From: Agromyces italicus DSM 16388 | Lineage (GTDB): Bacteria > Actinomycetota > Actinomycetes > Actinomycetales > Microbacteriaceae | Assembly (NCBI RefSeq): GCF_000421545.1 | Contig: NZ_ATXF01000004.1 | Span: 558,001-622,000, forward strand | Direction of reading: 5' to 3' | DNA length: 64,000 bases | Program-made: the position numbers and the translations under genes | Notes under the pieces: model-generated | Database searches by the model: none | What the model was told of the DNA's origin: nothing | The model's input: the letters and a program-made list of their open reading frames with translations, nothing else | Shown here: piece after piece, positions 29,498-39,694 of the stretch | Layout of the letters: each line of letters begins with the position of its first letter | How positions within the stretch are numbered: position 1 is the stretch's first letter

Positions 29498-29531
29498 GCA
29501 CGGGTGAACCTCGTTCGTGCGCCGGGTGAGC

Positions 29532-30293
29532 CTACGGCTTGCCGCGCATGATCGCCTGCTTGACCTCGGCGATCGCCTTCGTGACCTCGATGCCGCGGGG
29601 GCACGCCTCGGTGCAGTTGAAGGTCGTGCGGCAGCGCCACACGCCCTCTTTGTCGTTGAGGATGTCGAGGCGGGTCTGCGCGTTGTCATCGCGCGAGTCG
29701 AAGATGAAGCGGTGCGCGTTCACGATCGCGGCCGGGCCGAAGTACTGGCCGTCAGTCCAGAACACGGGGCACGACGAGGTGCACGCGGCGCAGAGGATGC
29801 ACTTCGTGGTGTCGTCGAAGATCGCGCGGTTCGCGACCGACTGGACGCGCTCCTTGCCGGGCTCGGGCGTGGAGTTCGCGACGAGGAACGGCTGCACCTC
29901 GCGGTAGCTCGCGAAGAACGGCTCCATGTCGACGATGAGGTCCTTCTCGAGGGGAAGGCCCTTGATCGCTTCGACGTAGATCGGCTTCGAGATGTCGAGA
30001 TCTTTGATCAGGGTCTTGCACGCGAGTCGGTTGCGGCCGTTGATGCGCATCGCGTCCGAGCCGCAGATGCCGTGCGCGCACGAGCGGCGGAAGGTCAGCG
30101 ATCCGTCTTGTTCCCACTTGATCTTGTGCAGCGCGTCGAGCACGCGGTCGGTCGCGTACATCTCGACGTCGAAGTCCTGCCAGCGCGGCTCGGTGTCGAC
30201 GTCGGGGTCGAAGCGACGGATCAGGAAGGTGACGGTGAACGACTGGATCGGCGCCTCGGCGGCGGGCGGCTGTTCGAGCGTCGCGGTGCTCAC
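29532..30293 (-). CDS. sdhB: Succinate dehydrogenase iron-sulfur subunit
   Basis: The electron-transfer subunit of complex II, passing electrons from SdhA to quinone. 253 residues. The [2Fe-2S] site is SCAHGICGSD plus Cys92 (Cys72, Cys77, Asp80, Cys92; Asp in place of the third Cys is common in actinobacteria). The [4Fe-4S] and [3Fe-4S] sites come from CILCAACTSSCP and CRTTFNCTEACPRG. The GTG at 30293 lies two bases after the sdhA stop with GGAAG eight bases upstream; the open frame extends further back inside sdhA but is not coding. Last gene of sdhCDAB. Confidence 0.97.
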   Translation of the reverse strand: MSTATLEQPPAAEAPIQSFTVTFLIRRFDPDVDTEPRWQDFDVEMYATDRVLDALHKIKWEQDGSLTFRRSCAHGICGSDAMRINGRNRLACKTLIKDLDISKPIYVEAIKGLPLEKDLIVDMEPFFASYREVQPFLVANSTPEPGKERVQSVANRAIFDDTTKCILCAACTSSCPVFWTDGQYFGPAAIVNAHRFIFDSRDDNAQTRLDILNDKEGVWRCRTTFNCTEACPRGIEVTKAIAEVKQAIMRGKP

Positions 30294-30295
30294 GA

Positions 30296-32107
30296 TCAGT
30301 ACTTCCTTTCCATCGGCTGGTAGCGCGTGACGGTGACCGGCTTCCAGTCGAGCCGGATGTGGTCGGCCGCGTCGGCCGAGTGCGCGTCGCCCGACAGGTA
30401 CGCCATGGTGTGCTGCATGTAGTTCTCGTCGTCGCGGTTCGGGAAGTCGTCGCGCATGTGGCCGCCGCGGCTCTCCTTGCGGTTGCGGGCCGAGAAGACA
30501 ACGACCTCCGCGAGATCGAGCAGGAACCCGAGCTCGACGGCCTCGAGCAGGTCGGTGTTGAACCGCTTGCCCTTGTCTTGCACGGCGATGTTCTTGTACC
30601 GCTCGCGGAGGCCCGCGATGACATTCGTGACGTGGGCGAGCGACTCGTCGGTGCGGAACACCTGCGCGCCCTTGTCCATCTCGTCCTGCAGCTCCTTGCG
30701 GATCGCGGCGATTCGCTCGGTGCCGTTCGAGTCGCGCAGCTGCGCGAGCAGTTCGCGGATGCCGCGTGCCGGGTCTTCGGGCAGCGGGGTGAAGTCGACA
30801 CCGGAGTTGACGTACTCGACCGCGTTGCGGCCGGCTCGCTTGCCGAAGACGTTGATGTCGAGCAGCGAGTTGGTGCCGAGACGGTTCGAGCCGTGCACCG
30901 AGACGCACGCGCACTCGCCCGCGGCGTAGAGGCCCGGCACGACGGTGGTGTTGTCGCGCAGCACCTCGGCGGCGACGTTCGTCGGGATGCCGCCCATCGC
31001 GTAGTGCGCGGTCGGCATCACGGGCACCGGCTCGTAGACCGGGTCGACACCGAGGTAGGTGCGCGCGAACTCGGTGATGTCGGGGAGCTTGGTCTCGAGC
31101 ACCTCGGCGCCGAGGTGGGTGCAGTCGAGGAGCACGTAGTCCTTGTGGGGGCCGGCGCCACGGCCCTCGGCCACCTCCTGCACCATGCAGCGGGCGACGA
31201 TGTCGCGGGGCGCCAGGTCTTTGATGGTCGGGGCGTAGCGCTCCATGAAGCGCTCGCCCGAGGCGTTGCGGAGGATCGCGCCCTCACCGCGGGCGCCCTC
31301 GGTGAGCAGGATGCCGAGGCCCGCGAGCCCGGTCGGGTGGAACTGGAAGAACTCCATGTCCTCGAGGGGGAGGCCCTTGCGCCAGACGATGCCGACGCCG
31401 TCGCCCGTGAGGGTGTGGGCGTTCGAGGTCGTCTTGTAGATCTTGCCGAAGCCGCCGGTCGCGAAGATCACGGCCTTCGCCTGGAAGACGTGCAGCTCAC
31501 CCGTCGCGAGGTCGTATGCGACGACGCCCGAGGGCTGCTCGACCCCGTCGACCTCGGTCATCACGAGGTCGAGCACGTAGTACTCGTTGAAGAAGTTGAT
31601 GCCGAGCCTGACGCAGTTCTGGAACAGCGTCTGGAGGATCATGTGCCCGGTGCGGTCGGCGGCGTAGCACGCCCGGCGCACGGGCGCCTTGCCGTGGTCG
31701 CGGGTGTGCCCGCCGAAGCGGCGCTGGTCGATCTTGCCCTCGGGCGTGCGGTTGAACGGCAGGCCCATGTTCTCGAGGTCGATGACCGCGTCGATCGCCT
31801 CTTTCGCGAGGATCTCGGCCGCGTCCTGGTCGACGAGGTAGTCGCCGCCCTTGACGGTGTCGAAGGTGTGCCACTCCCATGAGTCCTCTTCGACGTTCGC
31901 GAGCGCTGCGGCCATGCCGCCCTGCGCCGCTCCCGTGTGCGAGCGGGTGGGGTAGAGCTTCGAGATGACGGCGGTCTTCGCACCGGGCCCGGCCTCGATG
32001 GCCGCACGCATGCCGGCGCCGCCGGCGCCCACGATGACGATGTCGAACTGGTGGTAGTGGACGCCGTCGACGATCTTGGTCTCGGCGTCGGAGGTCTGGG
32101 TGTTCAC
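30296..32107 (-). CDS. sdhA: Succinate dehydrogenase flavoprotein subunit
   Basis: Oxidises succinate to fumarate with covalent FAD, linking the TCA cycle to the respiratory chain. 603 residues. The dinucleotide fold is at 24-32 (VIVGAGGAG), the FAD-linking His is His57 in [10 protein letters not shown], and [17 protein letters not shown] and the catalytic [21 protein letters not shown] region are present. The GTG at 32107 has AGGAG just upstream and lies seven bases after the sdhD stop. Confidence 0.98.
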   Translation of the reverse strand: MNTQTSDAETKIVDGVHYHQFDIVIVGAGGAGMRAAIEAGPGAKTAVISKLYPTRSHTGAAQGGMAAALANVEEDSWEWHTFDTVKGGDYLVDQDAAEILAKEAIDAVIDLENMGLPFNRTPEGKIDQRRFGGHTRDHGKAPVRRACYAADRTGHMILQTLFQNCVRLGINFFNEYYVLDLVMTEVDGVEQPSGVVAYDLATGELHVFQAKAVIFATGGFGKIYKTTSNAHTLTGDGVGIVWRKGLPLEDMEFFQFHPTGLAGLGILLTEGARGEGAILRNASGERFMERYAPTIKDLAPRDIVARCMVQEVAEGRGAGPHKDYVLLDCTHLGAEVLETKLPDITEFARTYLGVDPVYEPVPVMPTAHYAMGGIPTNVAAEVLRDNTTVVPGLYAAGECACVSVHGSNRLGTNSLLDINVFGKRAGRNAVEYVNSGVDFTPLPEDPARGIRELLAQLRDSNGTERIAAIRKELQDEMDKGAQVFRTDESLAHVTNVIAGLRERYKNIAVQDKGKRFNTDLLEAVELGFLLDLAEVVVFSARNRKESRGGHMRDDFPNRDDENYMQHTMAYLSGDAHSADAADHIRLDWKPVTVTRYQPMERKY

Positions 32108-32114
32108 GAATCTC

Positions 32115-32561
32115 CTATGCGGCGCAGAACGAGGGGAGCAGGTCGGCCGGGGCGCCGGCGGGGCACGGCTCGAAGGTGAAGACGACGAGGGTGCCGAGGA
32201 TGATCAGCACGGCCGCGGCGGCGAACAGGGCGCCCTTGAGCACGTTCTGCACGGTACCGGGGTTCGTGTAGTCGTTCACGAGGGTGCGCATGCCGTTGGC
32301 ACCGTGGATGAGGGCGAGCCAGAGCATCAGGACGTCCCACCACTGCCAGAACCCGTCGGCCCACTTGCCGCCCACGAAGCCGAAGTCGATGGCCTGGATG
32401 CCGTCGCCGACCATGAGGTTCATGAAGAGGTGGCCGAAGATCAGCACGAGCAGCACGACGCCGGAGGCGCGCATGTAGATCCAGCCCCACTTCTCGAGGT
32501 TCGCGCCGCCCTTGCGGGCGGGGCGCGCCGGAGTGCGGGGCGCTTCGATGGTTGCAGTCAT
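32115..32561 (-). CDS. sdhD: Succinate dehydrogenase membrane anchor subunit
   Basis: 148 residues with three membrane helices (about 31-51, 70-95 and 112-132) and a His in the first helix (FGHLFMN) that is the expected haem b or quinone-site ligand. It anchors SdhAB to the membrane. It lies between sdhC and sdhA with gaps of 10 and 7 bases. The short N-terminus is Arg/Pro-rich. Confidence 0.93.
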   Translation of the reverse strand: MTATIEAPRTPARPARKGGANLEKWGWIYMRASGVVLLVLIFGHLFMNLMVGDGIQAIDFGFVGGKWADGFWQWWDVLMLWLALIHGANGMRTLVNDYTNPGTVQNVLKGALFAAAAVLIILGTLVVFTFEPCPAGAPADLLPSFCAA

Positions 32562-32571
32562 GTCGCGCCCC

Positions 32572-32994
32572 CTAGTGGCTGAAGACGTTGATGAGGTGGC
32601 GCGGGGTGAACGCGAGCATCGTGACGACCCAGAGGGCGATGACGACCCAGAAGAGCACCTTCTGGTGACGCGTGGCCCAGGCCCAGAAGTCGACGAGGAT
32701 GATGCGCAGCCCGTTGAACGCGTGGAACACGATCGCGCCGACGAGGGCGACCTCGCCGAGGCCCATGATCGGGGTCTGATAGGCGCCGATCACCGCGTTG
32801 TACGCCTCGGGGCTCACCCGCACGAGTGCCGTGTCGAGGATGTGCACGAGAAGGAAGAAGAAAATCGCGACACCCGTGATGCGGTGCAGCACCCATGACC
32901 ACATACCCTCGTGGCCGCGATAGAGCGTGCCGCCCGGCTTCTGCTTCGCCGGCTTCTCGGGTGTGGTCAGGGTTCCTGCCGAGGTCTCTGGCAT
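32572..32994 (-). CDS. sdhC: Succinate dehydrogenase cytochrome b556 subunit
   Basis: 140 residues with three membrane helices. The family motif is WSWVLHRITGVAIFFFLLVHILDTALV, with His in HRITG and HILD as haem/quinone-site residues, then FHAFNGLRIIL. The ATG at 32994 has GGGAGGG six bases upstream and is preferred over an upstream in-frame GTG. First gene of sdhCDAB; a -10-like TAGACT lies on the minus strand at 33064-33069. Confidence 0.94.
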   Translation of the reverse strand: MPETSAGTLTTPEKPAKQKPGGTLYRGHEGMWSWVLHRITGVAIFFFLLVHILDTALVRVSPEAYNAVIGAYQTPIMGLGEVALVGAIVFHAFNGLRIILVDFWAWATRHQKVLFWVVIALWVVTMLAFTPRHLINVFSH

Positions 32995-33090
32995 GAACAA
33001 CCCTCCCTGGCTGTGTGAATCTGGCCCGAGCATGCGGGCGCACGGGCGCGACGGCCCGATCCGAGTCTAGACCCGGCCTGCTCGACGTGC

Positions 33091-33107
33091 AGGTGAGGTG
33101 TGCCTAA
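33091..33107. promoter_or_regulatory. Candidate DtxR/IdeR iron box between sdhC and manC
   Basis: AGGTGAGGTGTGCCTAA matches the corynebacterial/mycobacterial iron-box consensus AGGTTAGSCTAACCTAA at 12 of 17 positions, including the outer half-sites AGGT and CCTAA. DtxR/RipA control of sdh is known in Corynebacterium. Regulation here is an inference. Confidence 0.4.
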
Positions 33108-33155
33108 TCGACTCGCCGCGACGGCGAAGACCGGCCGGGCCCGAGGGGCGCCGAC

Positions 33156-33161
33156 TATCCT
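33156..33161 (+). promoter_or_regulatory. -10 box for the mannose-1-phosphate guanylyltransferase gene
   Basis: TATCCT lies six bases before the ATG at 33168, and no ribosome binding site is present. This is the pattern of a leaderless transcript. Confidence 0.6.
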
Positions 33162-33167
33162 GATCGG

Positions 33168-34286
33168 ATGACCTCCGCAGCACTCGATGGCTTCTACAGC
33201 ATCATCCCCGCCGGTGGGGTGGGCTCGCGTCTCTGGCCGCTCTCTCGCGCCGACGCCCCCAAGTTCCTGCACGATCTCACCGGCTCCGGCCAGACCCTCC
33301 TCAAAGACACGTGGGATCGTCTCGCCCCGCTCTCGGGCGAGCAGCGCATCATGGTGGTGACCGGTCGTGCGCACCGCTCAGCGGTCGAGCTCCAGCTGCC
33401 CGGCCTCGCCGACGAGAACATCGTGCTGGAGTCCGAGCCGCGCGACTCGACGGCGGCGGTCGGCCTCGCCGCGGCCATCCTCGAGCGCCGCGAACCGGGG
33501 GTCGTCATCGGCTCCTTCGCGGCCGACCACGTGATCTCCGGCGATGCGCTCTTCCAGAGCGCCGTCACCGAGGCGGTCGCGGCGGCGCGCGCGGGTTACA
33601 TCGCCACGATCGGCATCACCCCGACCGAGCCCGCCGTCGGATTCGGCTACATCGAGTGCGGCGAGCCCCTCGAACTCCCCGGCGCCGCGCACAGCGAGCT
33701 CGTCTCGAGCTTCGTCGAGAAACCCGACCTCGCCACGGCGAAGCGCTACCTCGCGGGCGGCCGTCACCTGTGGAACGCGGGCATGTTCATCGCCCGCGCC
33801 GACCAGTTGCTCGCCGAGATCGCCCGCAACAAGCCCGAACTGCACGCCGGCCTTCTCGAGCTCGCCGAGGCGTGGGACGACCCCGCCACCCGGGGCCCTG
33901 CGGTCGACCGCGTGTGGCCCCGCCTCGAGAAGATCGCGATCGACTACTCGGTCGCCGAGCCCGCGGCGGCCGCCGGCCGACTCGCCGTGATCCGCGGCCA
34001 CTTCCAGTGGGACGACGTCGGCGACTTCGCTTCGCTCGCGAAGCTCAACACGGCGGGGCGCTCAGGGGAGCTCGCCATCCTCGGCGAGCACGCCCGCGTG
34101 CTCGCCGACGCATCGAGCGGCATCGTGGTGAGCCGCTCGAAGCGGGTCATCAGCCTGATCGGCGTGCACGATATCGTCGTGGTCGACACGCCCGATGCGC
34201 TCCTCGTCACCACGAGCGAGCATGCGCAGCGGGTGAAGGCGGTCGTCGACGCCCTGCGGCTCGGCGGTTCGAGCGACGTGCTCTAG
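33168..34286 (+). CDS. manC: Mannose-1-phosphate guanylyltransferase
   Basis: Makes GDP-mannose from mannose 1-phosphate and GTP for cell-surface glycans. 372 residues, single-domain form without the isomerase half. The nucleotidyltransferase signature is IIPAGGVGSRLWPLSR followed by PKFLHDLTG, with SEPRDSTAAVGLAA, SFAADHVI, FVEKPDLATAKRYL and LWNAGMFI all characteristic. The start is leaderless (TATCCT box). The gene is divergent from sdhC and followed 21 bases later by the first BMP lipoprotein gene, with which it may be cotranscribed without an obvious functional link. A phosphohexomutase gene lies at 45055-46779. Confidence 0.95.
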   Translation: MTSAALDGFYSIIPAGGVGSRLWPLSRADAPKFLHDLTGSGQTLLKDTWDRLAPLSGEQRIMVVTGRAHRSAVELQLPGLADENIVLESEPRDSTAAVGLAAAILERREPGVVIGSFAADHVISGDALFQSAVTEAVAAARAGYIATIGITPTEPAVGFGYIECGEPLELPGAAHSELVSSFVEKPDLATAKRYLAGGRHLWNAGMFIARADQLLAEIARNKPELHAGLLELAEAWDDPATRGPAVDRVWPRLEKIAIDYSVAEPAAAAGRLAVIRGHFQWDDVGDFASLAKLNTAGRSGELAILGEHARVLADASSGIVVSRSKRVISLIGVHDIVVVDTPDALLVTTSEHAQRVKAVVDALRLGGSSDVL

Positions 34287-34307
34287 GCACGAGAAGGCAG
34301 GTTCAGG

Positions 34308-35366
34308 ATGCCCCGGGCAACGCGCAGTCTCTTCGTCGCCGCGGTCGCCGCGGCATCCCTCGCACTCGTCTCGTGCGCCTCCGCCCCCGAGGGCGGCGGC
34401 TCCGACGCAGGCGGTGAGGGTTGCGTGCGCATGGTCACGAACTCGGGCGGCCTCGAGGACCGCTCCTTCAACCAGTCGACCTGGGAGGGCCTGCAGCAGG
34501 CCGAGGAGGAGTACGGCATCGCGGCCGAGGCGCTCGTCTCGACCGGTGAGACCGACCTCGCCCCGAACGTGGCGCAGGCGGTCGGGTCGGGCTGCGGTCT
34601 CGTGGTGACGGTCGGCTGGGAGCTCGCGGAGGCGACGCTCGAGGAGGCCGGGGCGAACCCCGACGTGGCGTTCGCGATCGTCGACGAGAGCGTCGCGGCC
34701 GACAACGTGAAGCCCGTCGTGTTCGACACGGCGCAGGCCTCGTTCCTCGCGGGCTATCTCGCGGCGGGGGTCTCGAAGACCGGGGTCGTCGCGACGTTCG
34801 GCGGCGGCAACCAGCCGCCGGTCACCCTGTTCATGGACGGCTTCGTCGACGGCGTCGCGAAGTACAACGAGGCCCACGGCACCGAGGTGCGGGCCCTCGG
34901 GTGGAGCAAGGAGAAGCAGGACGGTTCGTTCACGGGCGACTTCGAGGACGTCAACAAGGGCAAGGTCATGACCGAGGGTTTCATCGACCAGGGTGCCGAC
35001 GTGATCCTGCCGGTCGCGGGCCAGGTGGGCGAGGGCGCGGCGGCGGCGGCGGTCGAACGCGGCGTCTCGATCATCTGGGTCGACAGCGACGGCTACGAGA
35101 CACTCTCGGCGGAGTTCCGGCCCGTGATCCTCACGAGCGTGCTGAAGCGCACGCAGGACGCGATGCTCGAGATCGTGGGCGCCGTCGAGGCCGGCGAGTT
35201 CACGAACGAACCGTTCATCGGCACGCTCGAGAACGGCGGGGTCGAGATCGCGCCGTACCACGACCTCGCCTCCCTCGTCACGCCCGAACTCGACGCCGAG
35301 CTCGACGGCCTTCGGCAGGCGATCATCTCGGGCGAGCTCGTCATCGGGTCGCCGAGCGCACCGTAG
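34308..35366 (+). CDS. BMP-family nucleoside-binding lipoprotein 1
   Basis: An extracellular substrate-binding lipoprotein of the BMP/PnrA-like family, which usually captures nucleosides for an ABC importer. 352 residues. Lipobox LVSC with Cys23 as the predicted lipidated residue; GLEDRSFNQSTWEGL, DTAQASFLAGYLAAGVSKTG and FMDGFVDGVAKYNEAHG are family segments. A hairpin follows the gene. It is 21 bases after manC. It is a diverged paralogue of the next gene and may differ in specificity or be a secondary binding protein for the same transporter. Confidence 0.93.
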   Translation: MPRATRSLFVAAVAAASLALVSCASAPEGGGSDAGGEGCVRMVTNSGGLEDRSFNQSTWEGLQQAEEEYGIAAEALVSTGETDLAPNVAQAVGSGCGLVVTVGWELAEATLEEAGANPDVAFAIVDESVAADNVKPVVFDTAQASFLAGYLAAGVSKTGVVATFGGGNQPPVTLFMDGFVDGVAKYNEAHGTEVRALGWSKEKQDGSFTGDFEDVNKGKVMTEGFIDQGADVILPVAGQVGEGAAAAAVERGVSIIWVDSDGYETLSAEFRPVILTSVLKRTQDAMLEIVGAVEAGEFTNEPFIGTLENGGVEIAPYHDLASLVTPELDAELDGLRQAIISGELVIGSPSAP

Positions 35367-35370
35367 CGCC

Positions 35371-35394
35371 GGATCGGCCCCGTTCGGGGGATCC
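35371..35394 (+). terminator. Hairpin after BMP lipoprotein gene 1
   Basis: GGATC and CCCCG (35371-35382) pair with CGGGG and GATCC (35385-35394), with a two-base bulge. It lies four bases after the stop codon. Confidence 0.6.
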
Positions 35395-35400
35395 CGGGCG

Positions 35401-35416
35401 CTGCTCATATGAGCAG
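35401..35416. promoter_or_regulatory. Perfect 16-bp palindrome, candidate operator
   Basis: CTGCTCATATGAGCAG is a perfect palindrome about 125 bases before the second BMP gene. Its AT-rich centre and position fit a repressor site. No regulator gene for it is visible nearby. Confidence 0.5.
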
Positions 35417-35539
35417 AAGATTGCGTCTAGATAACCATTGACGCCGATCGTGATCGCAGTCGATGGCGTCTTGCGCAACATTGGGTAACGTTTCTGCACG
35501 AGCCTCGCGAAGGTCGGGGCGCAGTCTTTGGAGGACACT

Positions 35540-36637
35540 GTGAAGGTCACGACCAAGAAGGCCGCTCTCGGCGGCCTCGCGATGTTCGGTGCGGCTGCAC
35601 TGCTCGCCGGATGCGCATCGGCTCCCGAGGAGTCGAACGAGGGCGGCGGCGAGGCGCTCGACTACCTGCCCTGCATGGTGTCCGACGAGGGCGGCTTCGA
35701 CGACAAGTCGTTCAACCAGCTCGGCTTCGAGGGCCTCGTGAAGGCCGCCGACGAGCTCGGCGTCGAGTACACCGAGGTCGAGTCGGCCGCTGAGACCGAC
35801 TACGCCTCGAACCTGCAGGGCCTCGTCGACCAGGGTTGCAACACGATCGTCACGGTCGGCTTCCTGCTCGCTCCGGCCGCCCTCGAGTCGGCCACCGCGA
35901 ACCCCGACCTCGAGTACATCTCGATCGACGACACGGTCGACACCGACTTCGACGGCACCACCGACGCCGAGAACATCAAGCCCATCATCTTCGACACCGC
36001 GCAGGCGGCATACCTCGCCGGCTACCTCGCCGCGGGCATGAGCGAGACGGGCGTCGTCGGCACCTACGGCGGCATCAACATCCCGACCGTCACGATCTTC
36101 ATGGACGGTTTCGCCCAGGGCGTCGACCACTACAACGAGGAGAACGGCACCGCCGTCAAGGTCCTCGGCTGGGACCGCGCCAAGCAGGACGGCTCGTTCA
36201 CCGGCGGCTTCGCCCCCGATGACAAGGCCAAGCAGGCCGCGCAGGGCCTCATCGACCAGAACGTCGACGTGCTCCTGCCCGTCGGCGGCCCGATCTACCA
36301 GCCCGGAGCCGCGGCGATCCGCGACTCGGGCCGCGAGATCGCCCTGATCGGCGTCGACGCCGACGTGTACGAGACCGACCCGACGGTCAGCGACCTCCTC
36401 CTCACCTCGATCCGCAAGGGCATCGACGTCGGCGTCTACGACGCGATCATCGAGGCGGGCAACGGCGAGTTCGACCCGACCCCGTTCGTCGGCACGCTCG
36501 AGAACGAGGGCGTCGGCCTGGCGCCGTTCCACGACTGGGAGAGCAAGGTCCCGGCCGAGCTCGCCGACAAGGTCACCGAGCTGCAGGAAGCGATCATCGC
36601 GGGCGACATCACCGTCGAGTCCTACCTCGCCGGATAA
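35540..36637 (+). CDS. BMP-family nucleoside-binding lipoprotein 2
   Basis: 365 residues; the likely main binding protein of the ABC importer that follows. Lipobox LLAGC with Cys25. Segments GFDDKSFNQLGFEGL, DTAQAAYLAGYLAAGMSETG, FMDGFAQGVDHYNEENG and the GGPIYQPGAAAI loop are typical of BMP proteins. The GTG at 35540 is five bases after GGAGG and gives a correct lipoprotein signal; an in-frame TTG four codons earlier is less likely. A strong hairpin separates it from the ATPase gene, which allows separate, higher expression of the binding protein. Confidence 0.95.
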   Translation: MKVTTKKAALGGLAMFGAAALLAGCASAPEESNEGGGEALDYLPCMVSDEGGFDDKSFNQLGFEGLVKAADELGVEYTEVESAAETDYASNLQGLVDQGCNTIVTVGFLLAPAALESATANPDLEYISIDDTVDTDFDGTTDAENIKPIIFDTAQAAYLAGYLAAGMSETGVVGTYGGINIPTVTIFMDGFAQGVDHYNEENGTAVKVLGWDRAKQDGSFTGGFAPDDKAKQAAQGLIDQNVDVLLPVGGPIYQPGAAAIRDSGREIALIGVDADVYETDPTVSDLLLTSIRKGIDVGVYDAIIEAGNGEFDPTPFVGTLENEGVGLAPFHDWESKVPAELADKVTELQEAIIAGDITVESYLAG

Positions 36638-36658
36638 GCGATCCGCAATCACGAAGTC

Positions 36659-36685
36659 GGGGAGGTCGGCATTGCCGGCCTCCCC
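36659..36685 (+). terminator. Hairpin after BMP lipoprotein gene 2
   Basis: Arms 36659-36670 and 36674-36685 form a 12-bp stem with one G-U pair and a three-base loop. Confidence 0.75.
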
Positions 36686-36784
36686 GGCTCGTTTCCAGCC
36701 GAGCAGGTTCGGCCGCATCTGAGCAGCACGCTCCGATGCACCTCAACATTCGCGCAGCATCTCCAACGGATGCGGACAGATCAC

Positions 36785-36790
36785 TAGGAT
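36785..36790 (+). promoter_or_regulatory. -10 box for the nucleoside ABC operon
   Basis: TAGGAT lies seven bases before the ATG at 36798, with no ribosome binding site between. This is consistent with a leaderless transcript. Confidence 0.6.
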
Positions 36791-36797
36791 CGGGGTC

Positions 36798-38311
36798 ATG
36801 AAGCTCGAACTTCGCGGCATCACGAAGCGATTCGGCAGCTTGGTCGCCAACGACCACATCGACCTCACCGTGGAGGCCGGAGAGATCCATTGCCTCCTCG
36901 GCGAGAACGGTGCAGGCAAGTCGACGCTCATGAACGTGCTCTACGGCCTGTACCAGGCCGACGAGGGCGAGATCCTCCTCGACGACGTCGTCCAGCACTT
37001 CGCCGGACCCGGCGACGCGATGAAGGCCGGTATCGGCATGGTGCACCAGCACTTCATGCTCATCCCCGTCTTCACCGTCGCGGAGAACGTCATGCTCGGC
37101 CACGAGTCGACCAAAGCGGGCGGATTCCTCGACCTGCAGGCGGCTCGCGCGAAGGTGCGCGAGATCTCCGACCGATTCGGGTTCGACGTCGACCCCGACG
37201 CGCTCGTCGACGACCTGCCCGTCGGCGTGCAGCAGCGCGTCGAGATCATCAAGGCGCTCTCGCGCGACGCGAAGGTGCTCGTCTTCGACGAGCCGACCGC
37301 CGTGCTGACACCGCAGGAGACCGACGAGCTGATGGCGATCATGCGCCAGCTCCGCGAGTCGGGCACCGCGATCGTGTTCATCACCCACAAGCTCCGCGAG
37401 GTCCGCGAGGTCGCCGACCGCATCACGGTCGTCCGCCTCGGCAAGGTCGTCGGCGAGGCCTCGCCCACCGCCTCGAACGTCGAGCTCGCCTCGCTCATGG
37501 TGGGTCGCGCCGTCGAACTCACCGTCCAGAAGGACCCGCCGAAGCTCGGCGAGCCGGCGCTCGTCGTCGAGGGCCTCTCGGTCATCGACCACATCGGCCA
37601 GCTGGTCGTGAACGACGTCAGCTTCGAGGTCCGTCGCGGTGAGATCCTCGCCGTCGCCGGCGTCCAGGGCAATGGGCAGACCGAGCTCACCGAAGCGCTC
37701 GTCGGCCTGCAGCCGCGCGTGCAGGGCTCGATCTCGCTCGACGGCGAGGTGCTCTCGGGCGCGAGCGTCCGCAAGATCCTCGACTCGGGCGTCGGCTTCG
37801 TGCCCGAAGACCGCAACGAAGACGGCCTGGTGGGCGAGTTCTCGATCGCCGAGAACCTCATGCTCGACCGTTCGAACGGCGCCCCGTTCGTCAAGGCGGC
37901 CAACGTGCAGCGCGGCGTGCTCGAGCAGTTCGCGACCGAGAAGGTCGCGGAGTTCGACGTCCGCACCCCGGGCATCGACACGAAGGTCGGCCGGCTCTCG
38001 GGCGGCAACCAGCAGAAGGTCGTGCTCGCTCGCGAGCTCAGCCGCGAGCTCCGCCTCCTGGTCGCGGCGCAGCCGACGCGCGGCGTCGACGTCGGGTCGA
38101 TCGAGTTCATCCACAAGCGCATCGTGGCGGCGCGCGACGCTGGCGTCCCCGTCGTCGTCGTCTCGACCGAGCTCGACGAGGTCACCGCACTCGCCGACCG
38201 GATCATGGTCATGTACCGGGGCCGCATCGTCGGCATCGTGCCCGGCGACACCCCCCGCGACGTCCTCGGCCTGATGATGGCCGGCGAGGTCCCCGCAGAA
38301 GGAGCCGCCGC

Positions 38312-38315
<4 letters not shown>
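36798..38315 (+). CDS. Nucleoside ABC transporter ATPase (double cassette)
   Basis: The energising subunit of a BMP-dependent importer of the sugar/nucleoside (RbsA/NupO-like) type; 505 residues with two ATP-binding cassettes. First cassette: Walker A GENGAGKST (35-43), signature region VGVQQRVEIIKAL, Walker B VLVFDEPTAVL, switch His in FITHKL. Second cassette: degenerate Walker A GVQGNGQTEL near 287, but a good signature LSGGNQQK and an altered Walker B (LLVAAQPTRGVD), as is usual in this family, where one site is degenerate. It overlaps the next gene by four bases. Confidence 0.95.

Positions 38316-39690
<1,375 letters not shown>

Positions 39691-39694
<4 letters not shown>

Noticed and set aside
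23491-29640. A 2049-codon open frame on the minus strand opposite surface gene 4 (and similar long antisense frames at 6068-9298 and 9785-12424)
   Set aside because: The composition is Arg/Asp/Val-rich without domains, and it mirrors the third-codon G/C bias of the real gene. These are shadows.
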